From the NCBI GenBank assembly GCA_020848455.1, contig JADLAB010000309.1, positions 1-51,938 of the forward strand: a DNA stretch of 51,938 nt, written 5' to 3'. The notes under the pieces were generated by a model. The model was not told the origin of the DNA. It saw nothing but the letters and a program-made list of their open reading frames with translations, and did not search any database. The position numbers and the translations under genes were made by a program. Of the stretch, positions 38,901 through 48,558 are shown in pieces. This DNA comes from Polyangiaceae bacterium (GTDB taxonomy: Bacteria; Myxococcota_A; Polyangia; Polyangiales; Polyangiaceae). How positions within the stretch are numbered: the stretch's first letter is position 1; each line of letters begins with the position of its first letter.

Positions 38901-40237
38901 CCCGTGCCCGCGCTGCACGCCTCGTTCATGGCGGCGTCGACCACGCGCCCCTCGGCGAGGCGGATGTACTTCGCGTCCTGGCCGCCGATCTCGAAGATGG
39001 TGTCGACGCGCGGGTCGCACGCGAGCGCCCCCTCGGCGTGCGCGGCGATCTCGTTGAGCACGTACACCCGCTCCGAGCCGAAGGTGCTCGCGAGCAGCGA
39101 CCCCACGATCTCGCGACCGCTGCCCGTCACGCCGAAGCCGACCACCGGTCGACGGGCGAGCGGGCTCGCCACGAACTGGCGCATGAGCCCCTGGGCCGCT
39201 CCGACCGGATCGCCGTTCGTGTACAGGTAGGCGTCCCACGCGGCCTCGCCCCGCGCGGCGTCGAGCGCGACCACCTTCGAGCCCGTGGAGCCGATGTCGA
39301 AGCCGAGAATGACCGGCGCGTCAGTCGCGAGCGCCTCCGGCGCCGCCGCGCGCCGCGGCAGGCGCCGCACCCGGGGCAGGTAGCTCGCCAGGGCCGGCAA
39401 GCGCTCCAGGTGCGCCTCCTCCGGCGCGCACAAGAGGCGGTCGAGCGGCGGCACCCGTAGCGCGCTCGTGGCGGCCGTCGCCGCGCAGCCGAGCGCCTCG
39501 AGGAAGAGCGCGTCGTCGTCGCTATAGGGCAAGAGCGTCATGCCGTGCCGCTCGCAGAAGCGGCGGAAGCTCGCCTGCACGCGTGCCGCGCGCATCACGC
39601 CGCCGATGAGCAGCATCGCGGGCGGGCTCGCCTCGGGCTTCACGAGCACCTGCACGTTGTCGCACACGGCGTCGTAGAGGCCGGCGAGGATGCGCGCCCG
39701 GCTCTCGCCGCGGTTCGCGAGGTGGGTCATGTCGGTCTTCAGGATGACGGGGCAGCGGCCCGAGAGCGCCGCCGGATCGGGCACGTCGGCCGCAAGGGCG
39801 CTCGCCGCGGCGATGTCGAGGTCGAAGCGCTCGACGAGCTGCCGCAGGAAGTTGCCGGTGCCCTGCGAACAGCGCGAGTTCTCGCGCAGCACCTCGGCGC
39901 CGCTCGGGCGCAGCTCGAGCACGGAGAAGCCGTGCGAGCCGATCGACACGATCGTGGCGGTCCCTGGCCCGTGCCGCCACGCGAAGCCGGCCGCCTGCGC
40001 GCGCTTGCCCGGCACGCGCGGCAGATCGACCAGGCGACCGAGACGGCCCGCCACGGCGGCGCCCGCGACGCCGGCGAAATCCCAGTCCGCGAGCGCGCGC
40101 GTGACGACCGCCCCGGGCTCCTTGTGGTGCTCGTAGAGCGCTCGCCTCGTCCACATGAGCTCGGCGCCTCGGCGCTCGAGCTCCACCAGCTTGACCGTCT
40201 CCGCCCCGATGTCGATCCCGACGTACCGCTTCGCCAT
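35909..40237 (-). CDS. giant tandem acyl-CoA dehydratase activase fused to DUF2229/HgdB-like regions
   Basis: A 1442-residue protein. Two BadF/BcrA/HgdC ASKHA ATPase domains lie in tandem. Domain 1 (about 1-265) has GIDIGAETVKLVEL with Cys123 (SRCSQGTGNF) and Cys162. Domain 2 (about 308-580) has LGFDIGSTGSKVVAL, FEIGGQDAKYI, Cys441 (ACSAGTGSF) and Cys482. In HgdC the equivalent Cys pair, one per subunit of the dimer, holds a [4Fe-4S] cluster at the interface. A Cys-rich link follows (Cys601, 607, 614, 636), then DUF2229 and HgdB-like regions (about 690-1420) with further conserved Cys such as WCSNYSCGPD (936, 941) and SGKECLPM (1070). Activases use ATP to inject low-potential electrons into a 2-hydroxyacyl-CoA dehydratase or double-cubane reductase. 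No partner gene is adjacent. Function of this fused class is unproven. Confidence 0.88.
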   Translation of the reverse strand: MAKRYVGIDIGAETVKLVELERRGAELMWTRRALYEHHKEPGAVVTRALADWDFAGVAGAAVAGRLGRLVDLPRVPGKRAQAAGFAWRHGPGTATIVSIGSHGFSVLELRPSGAEVLRENSRCSQGTGNFLRQLVERFDLDIAAASALAADVPDPAALSGRCPVILKTDMTHLANRGESRARILAGLYDAVCDNVQVLVKPEASPPAMLLIGGVMRAARVQASFRRFCERHGMTLLPYSDDDALFLEALGCAATAATSALRVPPLDRLLCAPEEAHLERLPALASYLPRVRRLPRRAAAPEALATDAPVILGFDIGSTGSKVVALDAARGEAAWDAYLYTNGDPVGAAQGLMRQFVASPLARRPVVGFGVTGSGREIVGSLLASTFGSERVYVLNEIAAHAEGALACDPRVDTIFEIGGQDAKYIRLAEGRVVDAAMNEACSAGTGSFIEEQGRKFAGIGSVAELGAEALCATGGVSLGQHCSVFMAEIIDEAVAAGVDNRAVIAGIYDSIVQNYLNRVKGSRPVGQVVFCQGMPFAADALAAAVARQTGSEVVVPPSPGIMGALGIALLCRKALPVADQAALAPARFLEATVVEKDTFVCKSTKGCGGAGNRCRIDRIATRVASERGRFTWGGGCSLWDGGTGKKKLPDRAPDPFREREALVHAIVRRVTTSRGRRRVAMTDEFQLKGTFPFFATLLYELGLDVTLVTSAGGKTLKRGIEKANVPFCAPMQHYHGLVSAMAAEDVAFVFAPMVREMPRVAKERHAVVCPIVQASPDLLRHDLGAVAGAKILSPVIDFGPENLDAAPLRAACEKLGAELGASPVTVAQALRRARHAQLAFDRQCLEIGRRALAFAVETGIVPVVVLGRPYTIYNDVLNSHVPPLLREQGALAIPVDCYPVADEVPGVEGMYWGQGQRNLRAAHQIRRMPGVYSLWCSNYSCGPDSFNLHFYAYAMAGKPFAIVETDGHSGDAGTKTRVEAFLHCVREHLAAEARAAEAGAAQELARIDRRVHGLREIRARGETLLVPRMGAGAEAMAACLRGIGVRAETLPLPDREALRLGRRHTSGKECLPMSITAGSLLARLAKEPDPKARFAFFMPTADGPCRFGAYNMLHRLILERVGQGERVSIWSPADSDYFEGVPGGFAALVMTGFAAFDVLQEALYDVRPVERTPGAADAIFERYRRELCRLLESAGSGDLSLPNAFVQAASGRLFGCADLLRRAGAELARARSGRRVPTVLVVGEIYVRCDPFANDFVIEKLERRGIRARFAPFSEWLEYSDWVTRLRGSRVGLSAELSSLVQRRIQNKTYAVMAAALGWHERTTVKDALDASSGYLRADLCGEAVLTLGGPIHEWRHGHIDGVVSVGPHECMPNKIAESQFFHVAEKEGLLSLTLPLNGDPIDPAILDTFAFDVKERFQRRRGEAAVAPPRPRAVEGERAEV

Positions 40238-40268
40238 GCCCGCCTCGCGAGGTGGGCGTTCCCCTGCA

Positions 40269-40294
40269 GACTCCCCTGACTGACTCCCCAGTCA
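40269..40294. promoter_or_regulatory. direct repeat plus inverted repeat upstream of the giant activase
   Basis: GACTCCCC occurs at 40269-40276 and 40282-40289 (13-bp period), and TGACT-CCCC-AGTCA is an inverted repeat at 40281-40294. The cluster begins 32 bp before the ATG and is a candidate operator. No regulator gene is adjacent. Confidence 0.4.
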
Positions 40295-40377
40295 TGATGG
40301 CAGCCCTCGGGCCTCGACACCAGCGGAACCGACCGCATTGACGGGCCCAAATGATGACCCACGCGTCAGTCTATCCG

Positions 40378-40404
40378 CCGGTGCCGCGCGCCGCGCGGCA
40401 CCGG
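40378..40404. terminator. perfect 13-bp inverted repeat downstream of pheT
   Basis: CCGGTGCCGCGCG and CGCGCGGCACCGG flank a single central base. It would form a very stable hairpin about 110 nt after the pheT stop. No T tract follows on the minus strand, so it may end transcription by a Rho-assisted route or serve another role. Together with the operator-like repeats it fills most of the recognisable content of the 275-bp gap 40238-40512. Confidence 0.5.
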
Positions 40405-40512
40405 GATCCCGAGCCCCGTGCGCGAGCCGCCACGCGTCCGTCACCACGTGGTGATCGGCTGCGGTCCTGTGGGCCGCCGCGCTCCGCGCGCAGAGCCCGA
40501 GGCCCGAGCGGC

Positions 40513-43056
40513 TCAGCCGCGCTGCACCGCGCCGACGTCGCGGCCGAGCGCCGCGAGCATGCGCGCGTAGGCGGCGTCGACCTCGGCGTCGGTGAGGGTG
40601 CGCGCCGCCTCGGGCGCGCTCGCGGCCTTGGGATCGCGGAACACGATGTGGAAGGCGAGCGAGCGGTGGCCGTCGGGGATGCCCTGCCCGCGGAATAGGT
40701 CGAAGAGCTCGACCGACTCGCAGAGCTCGCCGCTCGCCTGCCGGATGCGCGTGGCGACCTCGCCCGCGGTCACCGCGTCGCGCACCACCAGGGCGACGTC
40801 GCGGCTCACGGCCGGCAGGGTGGGAATGGGCCGGAAACGCGGCCGCGGGCGCCCCGCCGCAGCGAGGGCACACACGTCGATCTCGGCGAGGACGACGCTC
40901 CCGGTGAGGCCGAGCTTCTCGGCTAGCTCGGGGTGGAGCTCGCCGAAGCGCGCGACCGCGCGGTCCGCGAGGTACACGCCGCCCGCGGCCCGCGGGTGCA
41001 GGTGGCGCGGACGCACCTCGGCGGCGAGCGCGCGCACCGTGGCGGGCTGGCGGCTCACGCGCTCGACGATCTCGAGCACCGCCCCCTTGGCGTCGTAGAC
41101 GTCGACCGGCACGCTCTGGCCGAGCGCGTCGCGGCGCTCGCCCGCGATGACGAGCGCGAGCTCGTGCCGCTCGAAGGGCAGCATCGCAAGGTCGCTCGGC
41201 ATGTCGCCCGCGGGCCGGCCCCAGGCGGCGACCGGGGCGGCGTCGCCCGCGGCCTCGCGCCCGAGGAAGAGGCGCCCGAGCGTGAAGAGCCGCACGTCGC
41301 CGACGCCGTGACGCCGCGCGCGCGCCACGGCCGCGAACAGCCCCGGCAGGAGCGAGGTACGCATGACGCTGCGCTCTTCGCCGAGGGGGTTCACGATCCG
41401 CACCGTCGCCGGTGGGGCGCCGTAGAGCTCGAGCTCGGCCGGCGCGACGAAGCCGAAGGTCAAGGCCTCCGAGGACCCGAGCTCGAGCGCCGCCTGGCGC
41501 GCCCGCGCGGTGCTCGTGGGCTCGCTGCGGCCGAGCTCGGGCAGGAGCGGCCGGCGGTCGGTCGGCACCTCGTCGATGCCGTGGAGGCGCATGACCTCCT
41601 CGACGAGATCCGCCTCGCGATGGAGATCGAAGCGATGGCTCGGGACCTCGACCGTGAGCTCGGCCGCGCCCGCGGCGGCGCCGTGAACGACGCAGCCGAG
41701 CCGCCCGAGCAGCGCCCCGGCGCGCGGCATGGCCACGTCGATGCCGAGCAGGCGCCGCATGTAGCCCGCCCGCAGGCGCAGGCTCGTGGCGGGCGCCGGC
41801 GCGACCCCCGCGACGATCATGCCCGGCACGGCGGCGGCGCCGCACAGCTGGGTGAGGAGCGAGGCCGTGTGTCCGAGCACGTCCGGCACGCCGCGCGGAT
41901 CGACGCCGCGCTCGAAGCGATGGCTGGCCTCGCTCGCGAGGCCGTGACGGCGCGAGGTGCGGCGGATGCCGCGCGGGAAGAAATGCGCGCACTCGACCAG
42001 GATGCGGCGCGTGCTGTCGGTGATCTCGCTGTCCGCGCCGCCCATCACACCCGCGAGAGCCACCGGGCGGTCGCGGTCGGCGATGACGAGGTCGTCGCCG
42101 TCGAGCTTGCGCACGATGCCGTCGAGCGTGCGCAGCTCCTCGCCGGCGCGCGCGCGGCGCACGACCACCTGGCGCGGGGACGGCGGGCTCAGCTTGTCGA
42201 GATCGAAGCAGTGGATGGGCTGGCCGAACTCGAGCAGGACGAGGTTCGAGACGTCGACCGCGTTCGAGATGGCGCGCACGCCGAGGCTCTCGAGCCGGTA
42301 GCGCAGCCACGCCGGAGACGGGCCGACCTTCACGTCGACGACCGCCGCCGCGCCGTAGTGGGGGCAGCGCTCGGTGTCCTCGACGGTGACCGCCGCGAGC
42401 GCCGCGAGCGCCTCGGCGGTCGCCACGCGCGCCGGTGCCTCGGGCGCGGGCGCGGCGAAGCCGAGACCGAGCACGGCACACACCTCGCGCGCGAGGCCCA
42501 CGTGCGAGAGCACGTCGGCCCGATTGGGCGTCACGTCGAGCGTGAGCACGAAGTCGTGGCAGCCGGGCAGCGCCTGCGCGAGCGGCTTGCCCGGCGCGGC
42601 GGCGTCCGGCGCGAGCACCAGGATGCCCTCGCCCTTGCCGCTGCCGCCCACGAGCCCGAGCTCGCGCTCGGACACGAGGATACCGGGGCTCACGACGCCG
42701 CCGATCTCGCGCTCGCCGACGGTGATGCCGAGGCCCGGCAGCGTGGTTCCGGGCAGGGCCAGCACCACGAGGCCTGCGCCCGGCTCGGGGACGTTGGGCG
42801 CACCGCACACGACGCGGCGCTCGCCGGCCGCACCGGCCGCGACCGTCACGAGGCGCAGCCCCGAGCGCGTCGGGTGCGGCTCGACGCGCGTCACCGCCGC
42901 GACGAGCACGTGCGGACAGGCCGCGCCGTACTCGCTCACCTCGTCGACCGCGACGCCCGCCCGCGTGAGCCGCTCGGCGAGCTCGTGCGGGCTCGCCTCG
43001 AGCGCCTGGCCCGCGGCGCCGCACAGGCTCCGGAGCCAGCCGTACGAAGCTCTCAT
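40513..43056 (-). CDS. pheT: phenylalanyl-tRNA synthetase beta subunit
   Basis: An 847-residue subunit. The N-terminal tRNA-binding (EMAP-like) domain contains VLVAAVTRVEPHPTRSGLRL; the B3/B4 editing region covers CPHYGAAAVVDVKVGPSP; the B5 DNA-binding-like domain and the catalytic-like core (IVNPLGEERSVMRTSLLPGL) follow; the anticodon-binding FDX-ACB domain closes with FRPIPTLPAVSRDVALVV. It charges tRNA-Phe as an alpha2beta2 enzyme with PheS. pheS normally lies directly upstream but is absent here; instead the ATG at 43056 overlaps the stop of a DUF4340 gene by 4 nt (ATGA). Confidence 0.96.
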   Translation of the reverse strand: MRASYGWLRSLCGAAGQALEASPHELAERLTRAGVAVDEVSEYGAACPHVLVAAVTRVEPHPTRSGLRLVTVAAGAAGERRVVCGAPNVPEPGAGLVVLALPGTTLPGLGITVGEREIGGVVSPGILVSERELGLVGGSGKGEGILVLAPDAAAPGKPLAQALPGCHDFVLTLDVTPNRADVLSHVGLAREVCAVLGLGFAAPAPEAPARVATAEALAALAAVTVEDTERCPHYGAAAVVDVKVGPSPAWLRYRLESLGVRAISNAVDVSNLVLLEFGQPIHCFDLDKLSPPSPRQVVVRRARAGEELRTLDGIVRKLDGDDLVIADRDRPVALAGVMGGADSEITDSTRRILVECAHFFPRGIRRTSRRHGLASEASHRFERGVDPRGVPDVLGHTASLLTQLCGAAAVPGMIVAGVAPAPATSLRLRAGYMRRLLGIDVAMPRAGALLGRLGCVVHGAAAGAAELTVEVPSHRFDLHREADLVEEVMRLHGIDEVPTDRRPLLPELGRSEPTSTARARQAALELGSSEALTFGFVAPAELELYGAPPATVRIVNPLGEERSVMRTSLLPGLFAAVARARRHGVGDVRLFTLGRLFLGREAAGDAAPVAAWGRPAGDMPSDLAMLPFERHELALVIAGERRDALGQSVPVDVYDAKGAVLEIVERVSRQPATVRALAAEVRPRHLHPRAAGGVYLADRAVARFGELHPELAEKLGLTGSVVLAEIDVCALAAAGRPRPRFRPIPTLPAVSRDVALVVRDAVTAGEVATRIRQASGELCESVELFDLFRGQGIPDGHRSLAFHIVFRDPKAASAPEAARTLTDAEVDAAYARMLAALGRDVGAVQRG

Positions 43057-44204
43057 GGCTCCTCGTCGGGGGGACCCTCGTCGTCGTCCTCACCGTGCGG
43101 CGGCCCGCCCGGGGGGCCGCCCGGCGGACCACCCGGGGGCGGCTTGCCGTCGTCCTCGAAGCTCTTCTGGTCGGCCGTCGCCCACTTGCCGGCCCAGCTG
43201 CCGAGCACGAACACCGTGCCGTCGCCGCCTTCCGCCACGACGTAGCGGCTCTCGCCCTTGCTCGGCTTTCCGACCTTGAGCGTGTGGGTGCCCGCGTCGT
43301 CCTTGAGCTTGATGCGCACCACGCCGCCGTTCGTCACGGCGTCGTCGAGGCCGGTGTCGGCGCCCTCGGCGCCGAAGTCCTCGGCGTTCAGGGTCTGCAT
43401 GGCGCGCACCATGTCCTTGACCTTGTCGCCCTTGAACTTCTCCCACTTGTCGAGCGGCTTGTCGGCGAGCTTGCCCTTGTCGTCGCGCTTCTTGAAGCTC
43501 TGCGACCACTTGTCGTCGTTCTTCGAGAAGCTGAACAGGCCGTGCTTGTTCTCGACCTCGACCGCGATGGCGTTGTCGGCCTCGAACTTCCAGATCTTCG
43601 TCTCGCGCCAGCTCTTGAGGTCGCGCTTCAACTGGAACTCGGAGTAGCCCTTCACGATGAAGGCGCCGTCCTCGGCCCCGACGCGCAGCAGGCGCCCGCG
43701 GGTGCCCTGCTTGCCGAAGTAGAGGTCGAGGAACTTCTCGTCGCCCTTGTACGCGACGAAGTGGACGGCCTTGTCTTCGCCGAGGTCGTACTTGTCGTAG
43801 CTGTCGGCGCGGCTCGTCACCGCCTCGGTCAGCTCGAGCTTGTCGAGGCTGTCGAGCATGCTCTTGACGTTGGCGGCGTTCGCGGGCGCCTTCAGCGGGG
43901 CCGTGAGCGCCCACTCGTCGACGTCCTTGTCGCCCTCCTTCTTCGTGCCCTTCTTCTCGAGCGCGACGTCGCCCTTCTCCTTGTTCTTCACCTCGAAGCG
44001 GGTGATGGCGGCGATGTCGTCCTTCGTCACCTTCAGCTTCGGCAGCGCGCTCGGCGCCGCGGCGCTGCTCGAGCCGCTTGCCGCGGGCCGCTCGCGCGAC
44101 GCGGAGGTGCGGCTGTCGCCCCTCAACACGAAGTAGGTGGCGCCTGCGAGCGCGGCCAGGAGGGCTGCCGCGATGTAGACCTTGTGCTCCGTTTTCATGG
44201 CCAT
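43053..44204 (-). CDS. DUF4340 membrane-anchored protein
   Basis: A 383-residue protein. One N-terminal membrane segment (about 9-28, VYIAAALLAALAGATYFVL), a Ser/Ala-rich linker, then a Lys/Asp/Glu-rich DUF4340 region containing WALTAPLKAPANAANVKSML, YDLGEDKAVHFV and ETKIWKFEADNAIAVEV. The C-terminus is a Pro/Gly repeat (PPGG units) with an acidic end. DUF4340 proteins often accompany GldG-type ABC transporters, as here, and are predicted extracytoplasmic. The precise role is unknown. The ATG at 44204 lacks a ribosome binding site but follows TGATATT closely, so a separate near-leaderless transcript is conceivable. It overlaps pheT. Confidence 0.82.
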   Translation of the reverse strand: MAMKTEHKVYIAAALLAALAGATYFVLRGDSRTSASRERPAASGSSSAAAPSALPKLKVTKDDIAAITRFEVKNKEKGDVALEKKGTKKEGDKDVDEWALTAPLKAPANAANVKSMLDSLDKLELTEAVTSRADSYDKYDLGEDKAVHFVAYKGDEKFLDLYFGKQGTRGRLLRVGAEDGAFIVKGYSEFQLKRDLKSWRETKIWKFEADNAIAVEVENKHGLFSFSKNDDKWSQSFKKRDDKGKLADKPLDKWEKFKGDKVKDMVRAMQTLNAEDFGAEGADTGLDDAVTNGGVVRIKLKDDAGTHTLKVGKPSKGESRYVVAEGGDGTVFVLGSWAGKWATADQKSFEDDGKPPPGGPPGGPPGGPPHGEDDDEGPPDEEP

Positions 44205-44329
44205 GGCGAATATCAACCGGCACTGGGGCTGTGCGATCTCGCGCACTCCGACCCCGTTCGAGCGTGGAGAAACGGGTGCGAGCGAGGCGCCGTCCGGCGA
44301 ACCGAGCGACGCCTCGACGCGGCGACGGG

Positions 44330-46213
44330 CTAGAACACGACGGCGCGCTTGCGGCGCATCGAGCGCAGCCACCAGCGGAGCAGCCCGAGCGCGGCGAAGA
44401 GCAGCGGCGGCACCGCGATGACGGCCGCCGTGACCTTGTTCTTCAGGGACTCGCGCGCGTTCGTGTACTCGTCCTTCTTGCGCTGAGCCTCTTCGGCGCT
44501 TTCGTTCGGGTCGCTCACCGGCTGCTCGAGGTCACCGTAGGTGAGCGGGCTCGAGCTGATGAGCTTGGCGCTCACCGCGACGAGGTCGCTGTCGCCGGAC
44601 ATCCAGTCCACGATGTTCTTGAAGGCGAGGATGGTGGGCGTCAGGTACTCCTGCGCGTACGGCAAGGACAGCTGCTGGAGCTGCTTGTCGCCGCCGATGG
44701 AGCCCATCATCTGCATCTGGGGCGGCATCGGGGGCGGATTGCCCGCGCGCGCCAGCGGATTGGCGAGGAACTGCCCGCTCGCGACGACGAGCAAGCGCGC
44801 GCGCGCCGCCGCATTCGGGGGCTTGATGTGCTCGTCGTCCTTGCCCGTGAACGCGCTCTTGAAGTTGCCCTCGCCCGACACGGCGATGGCACGCATGCCG
44901 CGGTCGCCCTTCGGCTGCATGCCGTGGCCCTGGAGGGCGGCCACGACGTCGAACTGCACGTCGCTGCCGTCGTCGACGGTGGCGTTCTTGCTCGACCGGG
45001 CGACGACCTTGAACTCGACCTCGGGCTGCGCCTCGTCGTGGAGGGCGAGGCTCGAGGGATAGGGGAAGGCGAGCGCCTCCATGCGGAAGAAGCCCACGAA
45101 GCTCGCGTCGAGCGCCTGCTCCTCGTCGCGGGCGCCGGCCTGGTGCTGCGCCAGGGTCACGCCGACGAGCGGCACCGCGAGCACGCGACCTCCCATGCGC
45201 AGCCCGACCTGCGCCGGCCGGCCCCAGTCGATGATGGCCTCGTTCTTCATCTCGACGCCGTAGCCCGTGAGGAGCTTGTCGAGGCCGTGCAGGTTGAGCT
45301 CGGCCTTCATGCTCGCCTCGGAGGACTTCATGTTGACGGCGCCGGCGAACAGCACGAGCGACTTGTCACCGCGCATCAGGAACTCGTCGATGCGGCGCAG
45401 CTCCTTCTCGGTGTAGTCCTTGCCCGGCTGGGTCACGATGACGCCCTTGAGCTCGGGGTCGATGGTGGCGTCGCCGTTCTGCAGGTCCACCTCGGCGATC
45501 TCGTAGAACGGGAAGGCGCGCTCGAGGATGCCCTTCATGTTGTGCTGGCCCTGCTCGGGCGGCACGAGGTTGGCGTCGGAGAGCTTGATCTCCTCCTTGC
45601 CCGTGATCACGCCGACCTTCTGCTTCAGGCCGTCGGCGTTGTCGCGCACCTCGCGGATCTTGTTCGTGATCCAGAACTCCAGGCCCTGGTCCGCCTGCCC
45701 CGGCGCGAGCAGCGGGATCTGGTCCTTGCCCGCGCCGTAGCGGAACACGATGCCCATGAAGTCGCCCTTGAGCGCCTCGGGACCGGTGAGCTCCTTCGGC
45801 TTCAGGGGATAGGGCGAGAGCTGCTCCTCCTCGGCCTTCTTGCGGTCGTCCTCGGTCTTGGCTTCCTTGATCTCGAACTTGAAGCACGGCTCGTTGGCCG
45901 TGGGGCGGCGCTGGTCGGGGCCGCAGTTCTGCTGGCTGGCGGCCTCGTACTCGCGCAGCAGGTTGGTGACGTCGTCGACGAAGGTGTTGAGCTCGGGCGT
46001 CCCGCGCGTCACCCAGAAGTCGACGTCCATGGGCTGCGACAGGCCCTCGTGCACCAGGTTCTTCGACCCCTTGGAGAGCGTGAAGCGCTCTTCCTTGGTC
46101 ATGTCGATGCGCTTGTTGGTCGCGAAGGCGAGCAGGTTGACGACGACGACGATCGCCGCAACCACCACCAGGTAGACCCAGGAGAGGGCGGCCGTTCTCG
46201 ATTTGCGTTCCAT
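44330..46213 (-). CDS. GldG-like ABC transporter auxiliary protein
   Basis: A 627-residue protein. Membrane segment about 10-31 (SWVYLVVVAAIVVVVNLLAF), a large extracytoplasmic region (FTLSKGSKNLVHEGL, KGVIVTQPGKDYTEKELRRI and RIDEFLMRGDKSLVLFAG), and a C-terminal membrane segment (IAVPPLLFAALGLLRWWL) with a basic tail. This is the GldG/ABC_transp_aux architecture, which works with a GldA ATPase and GldF permease. In Bacteroidetes these are linked to gliding, elsewhere to envelope functions. GAGGAGAT lies 9 nt before the ATG. The gap to the permease is 14 bp, so they are co-transcribed. Confidence 0.87.
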   Translation of the reverse strand: MERKSRTAALSWVYLVVVAAIVVVVNLLAFATNKRIDMTKEERFTLSKGSKNLVHEGLSQPMDVDFWVTRGTPELNTFVDDVTNLLREYEAASQQNCGPDQRRPTANEPCFKFEIKEAKTEDDRKKAEEEQLSPYPLKPKELTGPEALKGDFMGIVFRYGAGKDQIPLLAPGQADQGLEFWITNKIREVRDNADGLKQKVGVITGKEEIKLSDANLVPPEQGQHNMKGILERAFPFYEIAEVDLQNGDATIDPELKGVIVTQPGKDYTEKELRRIDEFLMRGDKSLVLFAGAVNMKSSEASMKAELNLHGLDKLLTGYGVEMKNEAIIDWGRPAQVGLRMGGRVLAVPLVGVTLAQHQAGARDEEQALDASFVGFFRMEALAFPYPSSLALHDEAQPEVEFKVVARSSKNATVDDGSDVQFDVVAALQGHGMQPKGDRGMRAIAVSGEGNFKSAFTGKDDEHIKPPNAAARARLLVVASGQFLANPLARAGNPPPMPPQMQMMGSIGGDKQLQQLSLPYAQEYLTPTILAFKNIVDWMSGDSDLVAVSAKLISSSPLTYGDLEQPVSDPNESAEEAQRKKDEYTNARESLKNKVTAAVIAVPPLLFAALGLLRWWLRSMRRKRAVVF

Positions 46214-46227
46214 GGCTGTCTATCTCC

Positions 46228-46971
46228 TCAGGCCCACTTGCGCCGCTCGAGGGCGAAGAACGCGCCGATGAGGCAGCCTCCCCCGATGCTCAGGAAGTAC
46301 ACGACGTCGTGCGTGTTGATCATGCCCTTGCGGAAGCTCTCGAGCCGCCCGTCGAAGCTGATGAGCGAGGCCGCCCGCTGGGCGCCCTCGGGCAGCCAGT
46401 CGACGGACAGGTCGCCGCCGAACAGGTGCAGGAGGAAGAGCAGCGAGACCGTGACGAGCAGGGCGATCATCTGGCTCTCGGTGATCGACGAGATGAGCAG
46501 GCCGAGCGCGACCGCCGCCGTCGAGTGCACCACGAGGCCGAGGTAGCCGCTCAGCACCGGCCGCCAGTCGAGCGCGCCGAGCTTCCACGGGAACACGAAC
46601 ATCATGATGGGGTAGAGCGCCGAGGCCGCGATGAGCGCGAGCACGAGGCTCCAGGCCCCGAGGAACTTGCCGAGGATGACCTCGCGGTCGCGCACCGGGA
46701 GCGTGATCAGCATCTCGAGGGTGCCGCTGCGCTTCTCCTCGGCCACGAGGCGCATCGTGATGACCGGCACGATCAGCCAGGCCAGGCCGCGCGCGGTCCA
46801 CTTGAACATGTTGGTCAGGTCCGCGCGGTTGACCTTGAAAAAGGTGAGGTCACCGACGAGGAACACCGCGAAGCCCAGCATCACGAGCGAGAGACAGATG
46901 ACGATGTAGGCGAGCGGAGCGTCGAAGTAGGAGCGAAACTCGCGTTTCGCGATGGTCAGTGTGGAGCGCAT
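46228..46971 (-). CDS. GldF-like ABC transporter permease
   Basis: A 247-residue ABC-2 type permease with about six membrane segments. KREFRSYFDAPLAYIVICL opens the protein, the cytoplasmic loop RLVAEEKRSGTLEMLITLPV is typical of ABC-2 permeases, and LGLLISSITESQMIALLVTV and a final FLSIGGGCLIGAFFALERRKW helix follow. It pairs with the upstream ATPase and the downstream GldG-like protein. The exported substrate is unknown. Confidence 0.9.
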   Translation of the reverse strand: MRSTLTIAKREFRSYFDAPLAYIVICLSLVMLGFAVFLVGDLTFFKVNRADLTNMFKWTARGLAWLIVPVITMRLVAEEKRSGTLEMLITLPVRDREVILGKFLGAWSLVLALIAASALYPIMMFVFPWKLGALDWRPVLSGYLGLVVHSTAAVALGLLISSITESQMIALLVTVSLLFLLHLFGGDLSVDWLPEGAQRAASLISFDGRLESFRKGMINTHDVVYFLSIGGGCLIGAFFALERRKWA

Positions 46972-47107
46972 GGTGGGGTCGCTTCTGGTCCTTGATGAGT
47001 GTCGGAGAGAGGGCGCGACCGCCGGCGGGTAGCGCCGCGGTCAGCCGGGCCGCGGGGGCATGCGCGCCGGGCTCACCCCCGGGACACCGCACCCACGGCC
47101 GTCGAGG

Positions 47108-48412
<1,305 letters not shown>

Positions 48413-48417
48413 TCGAA

Positions 48418-48422
48418 CCTCC
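48418..48422 (-). promoter_or_regulatory. ribosome binding site fixing a TTG start
   Basis: GGAGG on the minus strand, 5 nt upstream of TTG at 48412, is the only strong site near the start of the ABC ATPase gene and decides the start. Confidence 0.7.
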
Positions 48423-48525
48423 GAATGCACCGTCACGCCTGCCGAGACGTGCTCGAGCCGACCGCCAGAGCGGCACCCGCGCCGCGTGGGGCGTCCTGCC
48501 CCTCCCAAGAGCGGGCGGTGCCGAC

Positions 48526-48545
48526 GTGGATCGAACACGATCCAC
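48526..48545. promoter_or_regulatory. perfect inverted repeat in the ABC operon leader
   Basis: GTGGATCG and CGATCCAC flank AACA. It lies about 7-26 nt after the predicted transcription start of the ABC operon, the classic place for a repressor operator; it could alternatively act as an RNA hairpin in the 5' leader. Confidence 0.55.
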
Positions 48546-48558
48546 TCCGGCGGCGCGC

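Noticed and set aside
36089-39460. 1123-codon plus-strand open frame inside the giant activase
   Set aside because: Antisense shadow; the minus-strand frame has multiple conserved motifs while this one has none.
43080-43145. GC-rich direct repeats as a mobile element end
   Set aside because: They encode PPGG repeats at the C-terminus of the DUF4340 protein; no transposase or target duplication is nearby.
48520-48550. GGATCGAAC-type sequence resembling a tRNA T arm
   Set aside because: It is an 8-4-8 perfect inverted repeat without a 7-nt T loop, and no acceptor, D or anticodon stems lie upstream on either strand.
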